From NCBI GenBank assembly GCA_964649085.1, contig CAZYPN010000012.1, forward strand, positions 92,449-156,448: a stretch of DNA of 64,000 bases, read 5' to 3'. The translations under genes and the position numbers were made by a program. Source of the DNA: JADMJV01 sp964649085 (GTDB taxonomy: Bacteria > Vulcanimicrobiota > Xenobia > Xenobiales > JADMJV01). The notes below the pieces were generated by a model. The model worked only from the letters and a program-made list of their open reading frames with translations, was not told the DNA's origin and did not search any database. This document shows positions 35,581-43,930 of this stretch, piece after piece (the stretch's first letter is position 1; each line of letters starts with the position of its first letter).

Positions 35581-36421
35581 GGTGGGGGAGAATTCTCGAT
35601 TGCAGCCACTCAGCAGGCCGCTCCAGTGGGCCCGCCAGCCAGTGAATGGGGCCCAGCCACCACGGCCCCACCCGGCGGGAACGATGCACCAGGGCGTGGC
35701 ACACCACGGCTGCCGCCTGGTCGGGGGTCATTCCGGGCAGGCGGGCATAGGCGCGAGTTGGCGCACTCATTCGGGTATGAACCAGACCCATGTAGATGCT
35801 GCTGCAGAGAATGCCCCTGGGCTTCAATTCGGGCACCGCCGCGCTCAGCCAGTGATCGAAAGCCTCCTTGGAAGCTAGATAAGCAGCCCAGTGGGCGGCT
35901 CGGGGCAACCGGATGCCCAGGGTAGAGACGCTGACAATATGTCCCTGGCCCTGTTCCAGCATGCGGGGCAGCAGGGCCAGTTGCAGTCTGACCGGGCCAA
36001 GATAGTTGACGTTCATGCAGCGCTGAAAGTCATGGGGTCGGTCGAGCGACTGCAGCAAGGGCCGACGAATGGACTTTCCGGCGTTGTGAATGACTACCCC
36101 CAGCCGAGGATACGACTCGAGCACCTGCGCCGCCAGTTCGTCAACCTGTTCAGGGCAGGCCAGATCGAGGCGAAACGCGCGAGCGCGGCCCCCCGCGTCG
36201 AGGATCTCCTGACACACCTGATTCAGTTCGGGCAAACTGCGTGCGGCCAACAGCAGATCGGCGCCGGCCGCACCCAACCGTCGCGCCAGAGCCGCCCCGA
36301 TCCCGAAGGAGGCCCCGGTGAGCAAGATGGTTTGGCCCTCTACGGCCTGGCGCAGTCGAAGCTGGTCGTTGCACATCGGTGGCGCCAGCCAGCGCGAGAG
36401 GCGAGGATAGGGCTGTGACAT
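35573..36421 (-). CDS. Short-chain dehydrogenase/reductase
   Basis: This is a 282-residue classical SDR: TGASFGIGAALARRLG (NAD(P) binding, TGxxxGIG), HNAGKSIRRP (NAG motif), and the catalytic Ser in SVSTLGIR followed by YLASK. The C-terminal extension (RRVGPWWLGPIHWLAGPLERPAEWLQ) is hydrophobic and may contact the membrane or a lipid. First gene of the SDR-ligase-esterase-cvfB-like cluster. A role in reducing or oxidising a fatty acyl or alcohol group is inferred from the neighbouring ligase. Confidence 0.9.
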   Translation of the reverse strand: MSQPYPRLSRWLAPPMCNDQLRLRQAVEGQTILLTGASFGIGAALARRLGAAGADLLLAARSLPELNQVCQEILDAGGRARAFRLDLACPEQVDELAAQVLESYPRLGVVIHNAGKSIRRPLLQSLDRPHDFQRCMNVNYLGPVRLQLALLPRMLEQGQGHIVSVSTLGIRLPRAAHWAAYLASKEAFDHWLSAAVPELKPRGILCSSIYMGLVHTRMSAPTRAYARLPGMTPDQAAAVVCHALVHRSRRVGPWWLGPIHWLAGPLERPAEWLQSRILPHHD

Positions 36422-36463
36422 CGAAAGCTGTGTTGGCGCCCGGCGACGAGGGGCCCTGCAAAG

Positions 36464-37846
36464 TTAGCGCCGGCGGCTGAGTTGGGCGTAGACCTTGTCG
36501 ACCAACGACATCACGTGGGGGTTCATGGGGCCCTTCTTGCCCGCGCGGTTGGCCCAAATTTGCTGGATGGGCTGAGGGGCTCTGGCGGTGCCGTCCGGGT
36601 TGCGGCTGTGCAGGTCAACTTCGGCGATTTTTTGGGTGCTACCGGTCGCCCCCTTGACCTCCAGTTCAAACAGAAGTTGCAATGGTTTTCCGCTGTGCAA
36701 ATTGCCCAGGGCAAAGCGACCCTGGCGGGGCTGAACCTCGGCCAGCGAGCCCACGCGAAAGGCCCGGCGTACCTGAACGCCCGGGGCAAATCGGGCTTCG
36801 ACCTCCAGGTTGCGCAGGACCACCGACTCGACTTTGCGGCGGTCGGCCACCACCACGTTGGCCAGGTCTTTCAGGCTGGCCACGTGGTAGTAGCTGCCCG
36901 AACACCGCTCGGCGATCGACTTGAGCAGCTGAGCCGAGCAATTGCCAATGCCCACCGAGGAAACCGAGATGCCCTGGGACCAGGCTTCGCTGCATACTTT
37001 CTTGCACAGGGCTTCGTCGTTGGTATAGCCATCGGTCACCAGAATCAGGTGGCGCATGGTGCCGGGGCTGCCAGCGGGCATCGAGTCACGGGCTACTCGA
37101 ACTCCCTGGCCCAACTGAGTGCCCCCGCCGACGTCGGCCGATTGCAGGGCCTGGCGAATGCCGATGTAGTTCAGGCTGGGCAAGGTCAATCGTCGTGCTT
37201 CGCTGGCGAAGGCCACCAAAAATCCCTGGTCCAGGGGCTTCAGCGCGCCAAAGAGCTCTGCGCAGGCTTCGGCTGCCAGTTGCACACCATCGTCACCCAT
37301 CGAGCCCGAAACGTCCACCACCAGCCCCAGGAACAGACGGGCCGGGGGGACAGCGGCCTCGTTGGAGGGCGAAATCTCCAGCAGCAGGTAGCTGATCTCG
37401 CTACCTCTGCCACTGCTGCTCAGATCGCCGCCCAGTTCGGGAACGGCCGACATTAAGGGCAATTCCTCCGTCTGAACCTGGTCCGTTCCCACGCTCAGGG
37501 GTGCAGGCTCCGACTGTTGGCCCTGCTGATCTGCCGCCGGTCGGGGGCGTGAGCTCGGGTAGCGAACCCCTTCCGGTTGCGAAGGTGGCAGCGGGGCACT
37601 GGAGCGACGGCTGGCCCTCGCCGGAACGGGAGACGGTGTGGGCGGCGCAACCCGGGAAGGAATCGGAACGTCCCCCACCCTGAGCGCCTGGGAATGAAGC
37701 TCGGAGGGTCCCTTCAGGCCGCCCGAGCCCAACAGCTGGCCGCGGGCAAGGGGTTGGGGGTCGGTGGGGGGGACGGGCTGCGGCTGGGAGCAGGCGGTAA
37801 GGAGCCCGAGCAGCAGAGCACCCAGTTGCCAACGCCACTTCCCCAT
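36464..37846 (-). CDS. Von Willebrand factor A domain lipoprotein
   Basis: This is a 460-residue protein from ATG 37846. Signal and lipobox: LGALLLGLLTACSQ. Residues about 20-150 are Pro/Ser/Gln-rich and probably disordered. A VWA domain follows (LFLGLVVDVSGSMGDDG with the MIDAS DxSGS, GGGTQLGQG, VTDGYTND). A beta-rich C-terminal region comes last. Such lipoproteins are exposed in the periplasm or on the surface and bind partners through a metal ion. The frame is open further upstream to 38857, but that part overlaps the plus-strand SDR gene and has no homology. Confidence 0.85.
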   Translation of the reverse strand: MGKWRWQLGALLLGLLTACSQPQPVPPTDPQPLARGQLLGSGGLKGPSELHSQALRVGDVPIPSRVAPPTPSPVPARASRRSSAPLPPSQPEGVRYPSSRPRPAADQQGQQSEPAPLSVGTDQVQTEELPLMSAVPELGGDLSSSGRGSEISYLLLEISPSNEAAVPPARLFLGLVVDVSGSMGDDGVQLAAEACAELFGALKPLDQGFLVAFASEARRLTLPSLNYIGIRQALQSADVGGGTQLGQGVRVARDSMPAGSPGTMRHLILVTDGYTNDEALCKKVCSEAWSQGISVSSVGIGNCSAQLLKSIAERCSGSYYHVASLKDLANVVVADRRKVESVVLRNLEVEARFAPGVQVRRAFRVGSLAEVQPRQGRFALGNLHSGKPLQLLFELEVKGATGSTQKIAEVDLHSRNPDGTARAPQPIQQIWANRAGKKGPMNPHVMSLVDKVYAQLSRRR

Positions 37847-37921
37847 GGGCTTGATTTCTCGCCAGGCGGCCAGACCCCTCGAAGCACAAGGAGATGAGTT
37901 GAAGATGGAGCACAGTCCAGC

Positions 37922-38821
37922 ATGTCGCTTTACGGATGGTGGTTGGGCAAGGGGCCCAGCGGCTTTGGCTATTCGACGCGCGCCGACGAGGTTTGCGCCG
38001 GCCTTGACCTGCGGGGCAAGCATTACCTGATTACCGGGGCCAACTCGGGCATCGGCCTGGAGACCGTCCGGGTGCTGACGGCCCGAGGCGCCACCGTGCT
38101 GGCCGCCGCCCGAACTCGCGAGAAGGCCCTGGCCTCGGCACCCGCGGCCCTCCCGCTGGAGTGTGAATTGTCGGAACCGTCTTCGATTCAGCAATGCTTG
38201 CGCGAGGTGCAGGGCCTGGGGCTGCAGCTCGATGGCATCATCGCCAATGCCGGCATCATGGCCCTGCCCCGGTTGCAGCAAAAACACGGACTGGAACTGC
38301 AGTTTCTCACCAACCATCTGGGTCACTTTCAGCTGGTAACCGGACTGCTGCCGTTGTTGAGCGAGCGGGGACGAGTGGTGATTCTCAGCAGCCGGGCCCA
38401 TCGGATGGCCCCCGCGACAGGAATTGAGTTTGAGAACCTGAGTGGCGAGCGGGGCTACCGTCCCTGGAGGGCTTATGGACAATCCAAGCTGGCCAATTTG
38501 CTCTTTGCTCGGGCACTCTCGCGGCGAATTCCCCAGGCGGTGTCGGCCGTGCATCCGGGGGTTATCGTCACCAATCTTTGGAGGCACTTGCCCGGGTTGG
38601 TCTCGTGGGGCATGCGCCTGGCCGGGTCGCTGGTGCTCAAGTCGATTCCCCAAGGTGCAGCCACTCAGGTGTGGGCGGCCGTCCACCCCGACGCGGCCGA
38701 ACTGCGCGGCGACTACCTGGTCGACTGCAATCGGGCTAGCCCAACGCTGCTCGGACGCGATGAGTTGCTGGCCGAGCGCCTCTGGCAGGAGAGCGAAAGG
38801 CTGCTGTCTCGTTTGACCTGA
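37922..38821 (+). CDS. Short-chain dehydrogenase (retinol-dehydrogenase/WWOX-like)
   Basis: This is a 299-residue SDR with TGANSGIGLETVRVL, IIANAGIMALP, FLTNHLGHFQLV, VILSSRAH with the catalytic Ser, and AYGQSKLANLL (YxxxK). The layout (NHLGHF, QSKLANLLFA) is that of the retinol-dehydrogenase-like branch. ATG 37922 was chosen as first Met. It is divergent from the VWA lipoprotein gene (75 bp gap) and followed 51 bp later by the UGA-containing redoxin gene. Confidence 0.9.
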   Translation: MSLYGWWLGKGPSGFGYSTRADEVCAGLDLRGKHYLITGANSGIGLETVRVLTARGATVLAAARTREKALASAPAALPLECELSEPSSIQQCLREVQGLGLQLDGIIANAGIMALPRLQQKHGLELQFLTNHLGHFQLVTGLLPLLSERGRVVILSSRAHRMAPATGIEFENLSGERGYRPWRAYGQSKLANLLFARALSRRIPQAVSAVHPGVIVTNLWRHLPGLVSWGMRLAGSLVLKSIPQGAATQVWAAVHPDAAELRGDYLVDCNRASPTLLGRDELLAERLWQESERLLSRLT

Positions 38822-38872
38822 GGTCCGATGGCGAGAGGGTTTCGGGAATTTGCACAAAATTTATACAACAAC

Positions 38873-39331
38873 ATGGAGTTTCCCCAACCCACGCTGCTGG
38901 TCTTCCTGCGTCACTATGGCTGAATCTTTCCCACTGAAGTGGTCCAGTCGCTGCGCCGGTCGGTGGCAGCCTGGCCCGATGCTCCCAGAATTCTATTCTT
39001 CTCCAGGGCGGACGAGGAACAGTCCCAAGCGTTTTTCTCGCGCCACTGGCCCGAGGCCGAGGTGGTCAGCGACCCCAAAGGCCAATGGTTTCGCCGCTAC
39101 GGCATCCGACACGCTGGCTGGGAACTGGTGCTCGACCCGCGCACCTGGTGGGCCGCTCTGTTGGCCCTGATTCGGGGGCATCGCATCGGGTTGCCGACGC
39201 GAGACCCCTGGCAGATGTCGGGGTATGTGCTGGTCGAGGGTGATAAGGTTTTGTGGAAGTTTTTGCCGAAATACGCCGGTCAGCGCCCCGATTGGTCCTC
39301 GCCCCCCTGGCTGAGGTTGGGCCAGACCTGA
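38873..39331 (+). CDS. SelL/AhpC-TSA-like redoxin with in-frame UGA, probable selenoprotein
   Basis: From ATG 38873 the product reads MEFPQPTLLVFLRHYG, then TGA at 38921-38923, then IFPTEVVQSLRR and on in the same frame to a normal stop at 39331: 152 residues with the UGA at codon 17. Family members have a redox Cys or Sec exactly after FLRHFG/FLRHYG. The rest (RRYGIRHAGWELVLDPRTWWAALLALIRGHRIG ... DPWQMSGYVLVEGDKVLW ... KYAGQRPDW) matches the same thioredoxin-fold family. The second redox position is Pro (U-x-x-P). Without readthrough, translation would have to begin at an internal GTG (38939) and would lose the active site. A SECIS-like hairpin follows. TTATAC lies 6 nt before the ATG, so the mRNA may be leaderless. 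SelA, SelB and tRNA-Sec genes are not in this window. Confidence 0.82.
38950..38970 (+). promoter_or_regulatory. Candidate bacterial SECIS hairpin
   Basis: GCTGCGCC pairs with GGT and GCAGC, with one bulged G, to give an 8-bp stem capped by the loop GGTC. The first loop base lies 34 nt after the UGA. Known bacterial SECIS elements sit immediately downstream of the UGA and carry a G in the first loop positions and a bulge in the stem, all of which is met here. A smaller hairpin (CCAC-TGAA-GTGG) lies closer to the UGA. Confidence 0.55.
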
Positions 39332-39600
39332 AAGCCCAGCCCTGCCAGGATCAGCACGAAAGTGTGGCTGATTCCGTCCAGGCCTGCGGTGAAGTGCCAG
39401 CAGCCAAGGCTCAAGAGCCAGCCCAGAGCTACGCCGGCCAGTTGCCGCCGCCAGCAGGGAAAGGCCTCTAGAGACAGGCGCACCAACAGTCCGTAGAGCA
39501 TCGCCAACCAGAACACGTCCTTCAGAAAGACGTGGTGGGTGAGCCAGCCGTGGGAACCTCCCCAGAGTAACCCCCCGCTCAATCCCAAGATGGTGATCAT
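39280..39600 (-). CDS. Small integral membrane protein
   Basis: This 106-residue protein has three or four hydrophobic segments (MITILGLSGGLLWGG, HVFLKDVFWLAMLYGLLVRL, LAGVALGWLLSLGCW, TFVLILAGLGFQVW) and no known motif. ATG 39600 lies 66 bp after the serine hydrolase gene on the same strand, so it may be its downstream partner. It overlaps the 3' end of the convergent redoxin gene by 52 bp. Confidence 0.6.
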   Translation of the reverse strand: MITILGLSGGLLWGGSHGWLTHHVFLKDVFWLAMLYGLLVRLSLEAFPCWRRQLAGVALGWLLSLGCWHFTAGLDGISHTFVLILAGLGFQVWPNLSQGGEDQSGR

Positions 39601-39666
39601 GTCGACATTGAATCATCACCTCAGCCGACAGGAGTATGACAAAGGTCTCAGACCGCGCCCGGGCCC

Positions 39667-41190
39667 CTACCGTTTCTCAAACAGGCCGTTAGAGGCATCT
39701 CCGAGCGAAGGCACCTCGACCGCGGTAACCTTGCCCTCCGGGCTGAGTTGGAAGGTAAGGAACTGGGGTGGATCGGCCGGATTGACGAAGTCGTCAAAGC
39801 GGAAGGTATCCCGATTCCAGGGCTGGCATGAAAAACGCATGTTCTTCCCGAGTTGGGCCAGCAGATGCCCCTCACCTACGCTGACCTTGAGTTCCCCGTA
39901 ACACGGGTTGAAATAGCTGCCGGCGTAGTTGTGTAGCGCCAGAGGAGGCTGGGGCGAGGCAGGGCGCTTCGGCCCGCTTTGTTGACGGGCCTTTGAGGTC
40001 TTGAGAAACTGTGCGCTGTAGTCCTGTTGAGGCCGCCCCAGGGCGAGGTCATAAAAGCGATACATCAGTGCCTCAGGCAGTTCGGTCCCGCCCAGATTGC
40101 TCAACACGACAATCGCCATGTTGTGGTCGGGAACCAGTCCGACCACGGCCTTGCAGCCGCTGGTGCCGCCATTGTGCCAGACCAGCGGCAGCGGGTTCAT
40201 TTCCTGGCGAATCCAGCCCAGGCAGTAGCTCATCCGACCCACCTGGGCCAGATTCTCCGCGGGTTGACGCGGGTCACCCCCGGCATAGACGTGGGGGGTG
40301 TGCATCCGCTCCAGGCTGGCCCGGCTCCACAGACTCTTACCCTCCAGCCCACCGCTCAGCTGAGCTCGGGCATAGCGGGCCATGTCCAGCACGTTCGAGT
40401 TGATACCGCCAGCAGGGCCGTAGGTGTACACCCACTGGGTATAGGGCCATTGCGGTCCCAGGGCCAGTGGCGCGGGTGAACCCGGCAGATGGGGAGCGGC
40501 GTGGTTGGGGGCCGAGTAGAGAGCCTGGGCTCCGGTGCTGGAATGTGCCATGCCCAGTGGTTCGAAGATATGTCCGCGAACGCAGGCCTCCCAGCCTTCG
40601 CCTCGATGCTTCTCGATGACCCTGGCAGCCGCCAGCCAGAGATTGTTCACATAGCCAAACTGGCTGCGAAAACTGGAAACCGGTTGAATATGGCGCATTG
40701 CGGCCAGGATTTGCTCCCGGTCGCAGCCCATAAAGGCCAGCAAGTCGCCCGCATAGGCAGGCATGCCACTGCGTTGGGCCATGCTGTCCTCGACGGTGAA
40801 TTGGCGGGTAACCCAGGGGTCAAAGAGACGAAAATCTGGAAAGGCATCGGTGATCGGGTCGTTCCAGTTCAGCTTCTTTTCGTCTACGAGTTGGGCTACG
40901 AGCCCCGCGGTGAACGACTTGGATATCGAGCCTATTTGGAAAATGGTTTCTGGGGTGACAGGCTCGTTGCCGCCCGCCCGGCGAACGCCGAAACCGCGAC
41001 TGTAGACAACCTGGTTATCCAGCACCAGAGCCACGGCCATGCCGGGGGTTTGCCACTCGCGCCGCGATTTTTCGGCATAGGATTCGAAGTTTTGCAGCAT
41101 GAGCCGCAGTTCTTCCTCGGATTTTGGTTGGGCCGAGGAAGCCACGGCCAGAGTTGCCAGAAGCACGGGGATAAGCATTTTGCGTCGCAC
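39667..41190 (-). CDS. Exported class C beta-lactamase-like serine hydrolase
   Basis: This 507-residue protein has a signal peptide (RRKMLIPVLLATLAVASSAQ) and the penicillin-binding fold: SISK (SxxK nucleophile), YVN (second motif, in FGYVNNLWL) and HNGGTSG (third motif). The C-terminal 130 residues (LHNYAGSYFNPCYGELKVSV...) form a beta-barrel lipocalin-like DUF3471 domain. Such enzymes are esterases or D-aminopeptidases more often than true beta-lactamases. Start is GTG 41190, or ATG 41178. A structured leader may precede it. Confidence 0.9.
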   Translation of the reverse strand: MRRKMLIPVLLATLAVASSAQPKSEEELRLMLQNFESYAEKSRREWQTPGMAVALVLDNQVVYSRGFGVRRAGGNEPVTPETIFQIGSISKSFTAGLVAQLVDEKKLNWNDPITDAFPDFRLFDPWVTRQFTVEDSMAQRSGMPAYAGDLLAFMGCDREQILAAMRHIQPVSSFRSQFGYVNNLWLAAARVIEKHRGEGWEACVRGHIFEPLGMAHSSTGAQALYSAPNHAAPHLPGSPAPLALGPQWPYTQWVYTYGPAGGINSNVLDMARYARAQLSGGLEGKSLWSRASLERMHTPHVYAGGDPRQPAENLAQVGRMSYCLGWIRQEMNPLPLVWHNGGTSGCKAVVGLVPDHNMAIVVLSNLGGTELPEALMYRFYDLALGRPQQDYSAQFLKTSKARQQSGPKRPASPQPPLALHNYAGSYFNPCYGELKVSVGEGHLLAQLGKNMRFSCQPWNRDTFRFDDFVNPADPPQFLTFQLSPEGKVTAVEVPSLGDASNGLFEKR

Positions 41191-41249
41191 AAGCTGCGCT
41201 TCTCCCCGGGGCCTCCGACTTCCCCTGGAAGTCTCAAGCCGAACCGGGC

Positions 41250-41348
41250 AAAAAAAGGACCCTCGGGAAGCCAGCTTCCAGAGAGTCGTGCCGACGGCAT
41301 CGGGAACCTTTCAAACCCACCACGAGGCAGAGAAACGCGCGTGGGTCC
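41250..41348 (-). ncRNA. Candidate structured leader with terminator-like T-run upstream of the serine hydrolase
   Basis: On the minus strand GGACCC (41348-41343) can pair with GGGTCC (41262-41257), enclosing about 80 nt. That interior contains the hairpin GGAAG-CTGG-CTTCC, and the closing stem is followed directly by seven T (41256-41250). The gene starts 60 nt further on. A closing stem ending in a T-run resembles an attenuator or riboswitch expression platform. The enclosed sequence matches no riboswitch class I can name. The remaining 41191-41471 gap shows nothing else. Confidence 0.35.
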
Positions 41349-41471
41349 AAATGCTTCAGGAGAAACCAGGTTGCCGGCGGATGCTCTGATTGTAGCAGGG
41401 TGCCGTCGGCTCTACCTTGATATGGATCAGCTTTTCAGATGGTTTTGGGCAGCCTTACCTATGCTTCAAGC

Positions 41472-42008
41472 ATGAAGTTTCAGGCTGTCCGCAATGCTGC
41501 ACTCTGGATGATGGAGCGCTTTCAAGCCCAAGGAAGTCTCGACCCTGGTCGACGCGAGCCGCTCATAGAAGCCGCCGCGGTGTCCGAAAAACGGCGACTC
41601 AAAGACGATCTGGTGCTGCTACAGAGTCAGGACGAGCAACCGGGTGTCGATTGGCGTTCGGGCCCCGGAGAGGTCGAGATTCGGCGAGGGCCGGACCCGC
41701 GGGAGAATTTTGAGCGAGCGTTGGTGCGCAAGGCCAGTTTCAAGGATGATGAGATGCGACTCTTCGAGGAGGCAACTCTGGCTCACGACCGCGAGCCCTA
41801 TCAGGAGACCATGGAGTTTACCCGGTTTCGCGCCGATGGCATCGAGCATGTCAGCATCACCATTCTGGGAGATGCCGTAGGCGTTGGAGGCATTCATGGA
41901 ATGGCCGAATTCCTGGCCCACGAGCCCGAAAAGAGCTGGCGAGAGCGCACCTACCAGGATTTTCGCCAGGCCGACCGGCTTACGCTGTTTCAGCAAGGCA
42001 CCTATTAA
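41472..42008 (+). CDS. Hypothetical cytoplasmic protein
   Basis: This protein has 178 residues from ATG 41472 and no family was recognised. It is highly charged (clusters of Arg, Glu and Asp), without signal peptide or TM segments. A helical N-terminal half (AALWMMERFQAQG; EAAAVSEKRRLKDDLVLLQ) is followed by an acidic, mixed C-terminal half with a Gly-rich loop (ILGDAVGVGGIHGMAEFLAHE). TATGCT lies 6 nt before the ATG, which may make it another leaderless gene. An in-frame ATG at 41439 is possible. Confidence 0.6.
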   Translation: MKFQAVRNAALWMMERFQAQGSLDPGRREPLIEAAAVSEKRRLKDDLVLLQSQDEQPGVDWRSGPGEVEIRRGPDPRENFERALVRKASFKDDEMRLFEEATLAHDREPYQETMEFTRFRADGIEHVSITILGDAVGVGGIHGMAEFLAHEPEKSWRERTYQDFRQADRLTLFQQGTY

Positions 42009-42114
42009 AGTAATCTTCTCTTCACGATTTTGAGTGGGCTTTGAGTGCCTCGGGAGAGGACTATGAAGGGCATCCTCTAGACTCAGGTCAGTCCCAGGAA
42101 GGAAGGTGCCCCCG

Positions 42115-42456
42115 ATGTTCGTGATGGAGAATCAAGTCCAGGAGCGTCCCGCCGAGAAAGTGCTGAAGTTGGCGATGGAGCTGCCCGCCAGCCGCCCCTC
42201 GCTCGAGGCCGAAGCCGCCCGTGTGGAGATGTTGCTCGATTCGCTACAGCAACCGGTCTCGGAGCTGGGCGGCGAAATGATGGTCGAACTGGTGCAGGTC
42301 CTGGAAGGACAGTTGGACGGCATCTATGGGCTGCTCGACGGTGATGAGGTTGTATTCGAAGAGAGTGTGGCCCTGCTCGTCGAGTGTGATGGTCGGCTGC
42401 GCTGGCTGGAAGATCGGCTGGCCACGCTTCAGGAAGAGGTGCCTCTGTTCGCCTAG
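42115..42456 (+). CDS. Small hypothetical helical protein
   Basis: This 113-residue acidic protein is predicted to be nearly all helix (LEAEAARVEMLLDSLQQPVSELGGEMMVELVQVLEGQLDG). AAGGAAGG lies about 9 nt before ATG 42115, deciding that start over GTG 42106. TAGACT at about 42081 is a possible -10 with a true leader. It ends just before the convergent DUF1275 gene. Function unknown. Confidence 0.65.
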   Translation: MFVMENQVQERPAEKVLKLAMELPASRPSLEAEAARVEMLLDSLQQPVSELGGEMMVELVQVLEGQLDGIYGLLDGDEVVFEESVALLVECDGRLRWLEDRLATLQEEVPLFA

Positions 42457-42459
42457 TGC

Positions 42460-43158
42460 TCACCGGCGCATCATGAGGAGTGCCACTCCGAAACTGAGCA
42501 GTGCCGGAATGAGAAAGCCTTGATAGTGAAAGGTGAGAAAAAGGTAAGCGCCGGCGATCGAGCCCGTAACGAAGGACAGCAGCGTGAGAATGCGGATCAG
42601 CGTGGCCCGCATCTCCATGCGTCTCTCGGGAGCCGAGAGATAGTAGTAGCGCACCAGCCCCAGACCCAGATCGGTGGTCAGTCCGGTCATGTGGGTGGCT
42701 CGCATCACCGCCCCGGTTGCCGTGGTGACCACGCCATTTTGCAGCCCGCTGGCCAGAGCCAATAGCAATAGCAAAAGGTAGTCGCTGGAACCGGAGTCCG
42801 GGCTGCCAAAGGATACGAACCAGCCCAGTTCTCCGCCCAGGGCTGCCAATCCCAGCAAGGCTGCCGAGAGCATCAGAGGCAGCCCGTACAATGGGGGCAG
42901 GTCTTTCTGGATGCGACGGTCGATCAGCAGGGCTGAGATCATGGCTCCGGCCAGGAAGTAGATCGGAATGCTCGAGATCGCCAGGGCGTCGAGCCATTGG
43001 TGGCGGGTCAGGTGAATACCGGCCAGGCTGGCAAAGCCGGTGACGTGGGTGGTGAACCGGGCTGCTGCCATCCAGCCGCCCGAGTTGACGCAGCCAGAGG
43101 CGAACACCAGCAGCAGCCATTTACGCACGGCCAGCAGAGCTTTGGCATGGTCGCGCAT
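42460..43158 (-). CDS. DUF1275 (YoaK family) membrane protein
   Basis: This 232-residue inner-membrane protein has about six TM helices. The pattern SGCVNSGGWMAAARFTTHVTGFASLAG near the N-terminus and LASGLQNGVVTTATGAVMRATHMTGLTTDLGLG in the middle are the two halves of the DUF1275/YoaK signature, with a conserved T-H-[VM]-T-G in each. Function of the family is unknown; small-molecule transport is suspected. It lies 5 bp after the STAS gene on the same strand. Confidence 0.88.
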   Translation of the reverse strand: MRDHAKALLAVRKWLLLVFASGCVNSGGWMAAARFTTHVTGFASLAGIHLTRHQWLDALAISSIPIYFLAGAMISALLIDRRIQKDLPPLYGLPLMLSAALLGLAALGGELGWFVSFGSPDSGSSDYLLLLLLALASGLQNGVVTTATGAVMRATHMTGLTTDLGLGLVRYYYLSAPERRMEMRATLIRILTLLSFVTGSIAGAYLFLTFHYQGFLIPALLSFGVALLMMRR

Positions 43159-43163
43159 GCTCC

Positions 43164-43493
43164 TCAGCCGTTCAGAACGGCCTGCTCCAGTTCGGAGAAC
43201 AGAGGAAAGAACGTGTCGAAGCCCGACAGGGTGAAGATTTCCTCAACGTGGGAACGAACTCGGGCTACGCGGATCCAGCCCCCCAGCTTTTGGGCTTTCT
43301 TGCCCCCCAGCATCAGGGCGCGAAGGCCGGCTGAACTGAGATAGCTGATGCCCAAGAAATCGAGGACAAGGCACGATTCGTTCTCAAGCACCTCCAACAA
43401 ATGTTCCTGAAAGAGCGCGGCGGTGTTGGCGTCCAGGCGACCCTGAGGAGCCAGCACCCGAACGCCCTGAAGCGACGAGACTGCGATTTGCAT
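43164..43493 (-). CDS. STAS-domain anti-sigma factor antagonist
   Basis: This is a 109-residue single STAS domain (MQIAVSSLQGVRVLAPQGRLDANTAALFQEHL...LVLDFLGISYLSSAGLRALMLGGKKAQ). The YLSSAGLR loop holds the Ser normally phosphorylated by an RsbW-type kinase. Divergent 38 bp away is a matching HATPase gene, so the pair probably forms a partner-switching module. No sigma factor or phosphatase gene is next to it. Confidence 0.88.
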   Translation of the reverse strand: MQIAVSSLQGVRVLAPQGRLDANTAALFQEHLLEVLENESCLVLDFLGISYLSSAGLRALMLGGKKAQKLGGWIRVARVRSHVEEIFTLSGFDTFFPLFSELEQAVLNG

Positions 43494-43531
43494 CGACGGG
43501 GCTTCTGACCCATCGAGTGGAAACCTCCGAC

Positions 43532-43930
43532 ATGGACCATCTCAGCCTGGGTCTGGCTCAAGTTCAGCGCTTCGCCGACGAACACCGGCTCTCCGAGCGC
43601 AGCCATCGAGCGTTGGAACTGGCTTTTGAGGAACTGTTGGTGAACGCTCGCGAGCACGGCGGCTGCACCCGGGTAGAACTGCAGCTTGGTCTGGGGCCAC
43701 AGGGGCCCTGGCTCGAGTTTCGCGACGATGGCGCCGAGTTCAATTCTTCGCTGTGGCAGCCTCCACCGCTGGAAAGTATGGCTGAGGCTGGCCCCGGCGG
43801 GGTCGGTCTGGGGTTGCTTCAACGAATGTTCGGGCGTATCGAGTTCGTTCGTGAGATCGGCTGGAATCGGGTCCGCATCACCGACCTCCGCCCCTCAACG
43901 GCTGCTCGCGACGTCGATTTTCCCCCATAG
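43532..43930 (+). CDS. RsbW-like anti-sigma factor / serine kinase (HATPase)
   Basis: This protein has about 132 residues from ATG 43532 (GTG 43517 is possible). It is a GHKL ATPase with N-box ELAFEELLVNAREHG, G1 box EFRDDGAEFN and G2 GPGGVGLGLLQRMF. It would phosphorylate the neighbouring STAS protein on Ser and bind an unknown sigma factor or target. Its 3' end overlaps the convergent permease gene by 36 bp. Confidence 0.85.
   Translation: MDHLSLGLAQVQRFADEHRLSERSHRALELAFEELLVNAREHGGCTRVELQLGLGPQGPWLEFRDDGAEFNSSLWQPPPLESMAEAGPGGVGLGLLQRMFGRIEFVREIGWNRVRITDLRPSTAARDVDFPP

Noticed and set aside
37847..38857. Upstream extension of the VWA lipoprotein frame.
   Set aside because: The lipoprotein signal starts at 37846, and the extension overlaps the well-supported SDR gene on the other strand.
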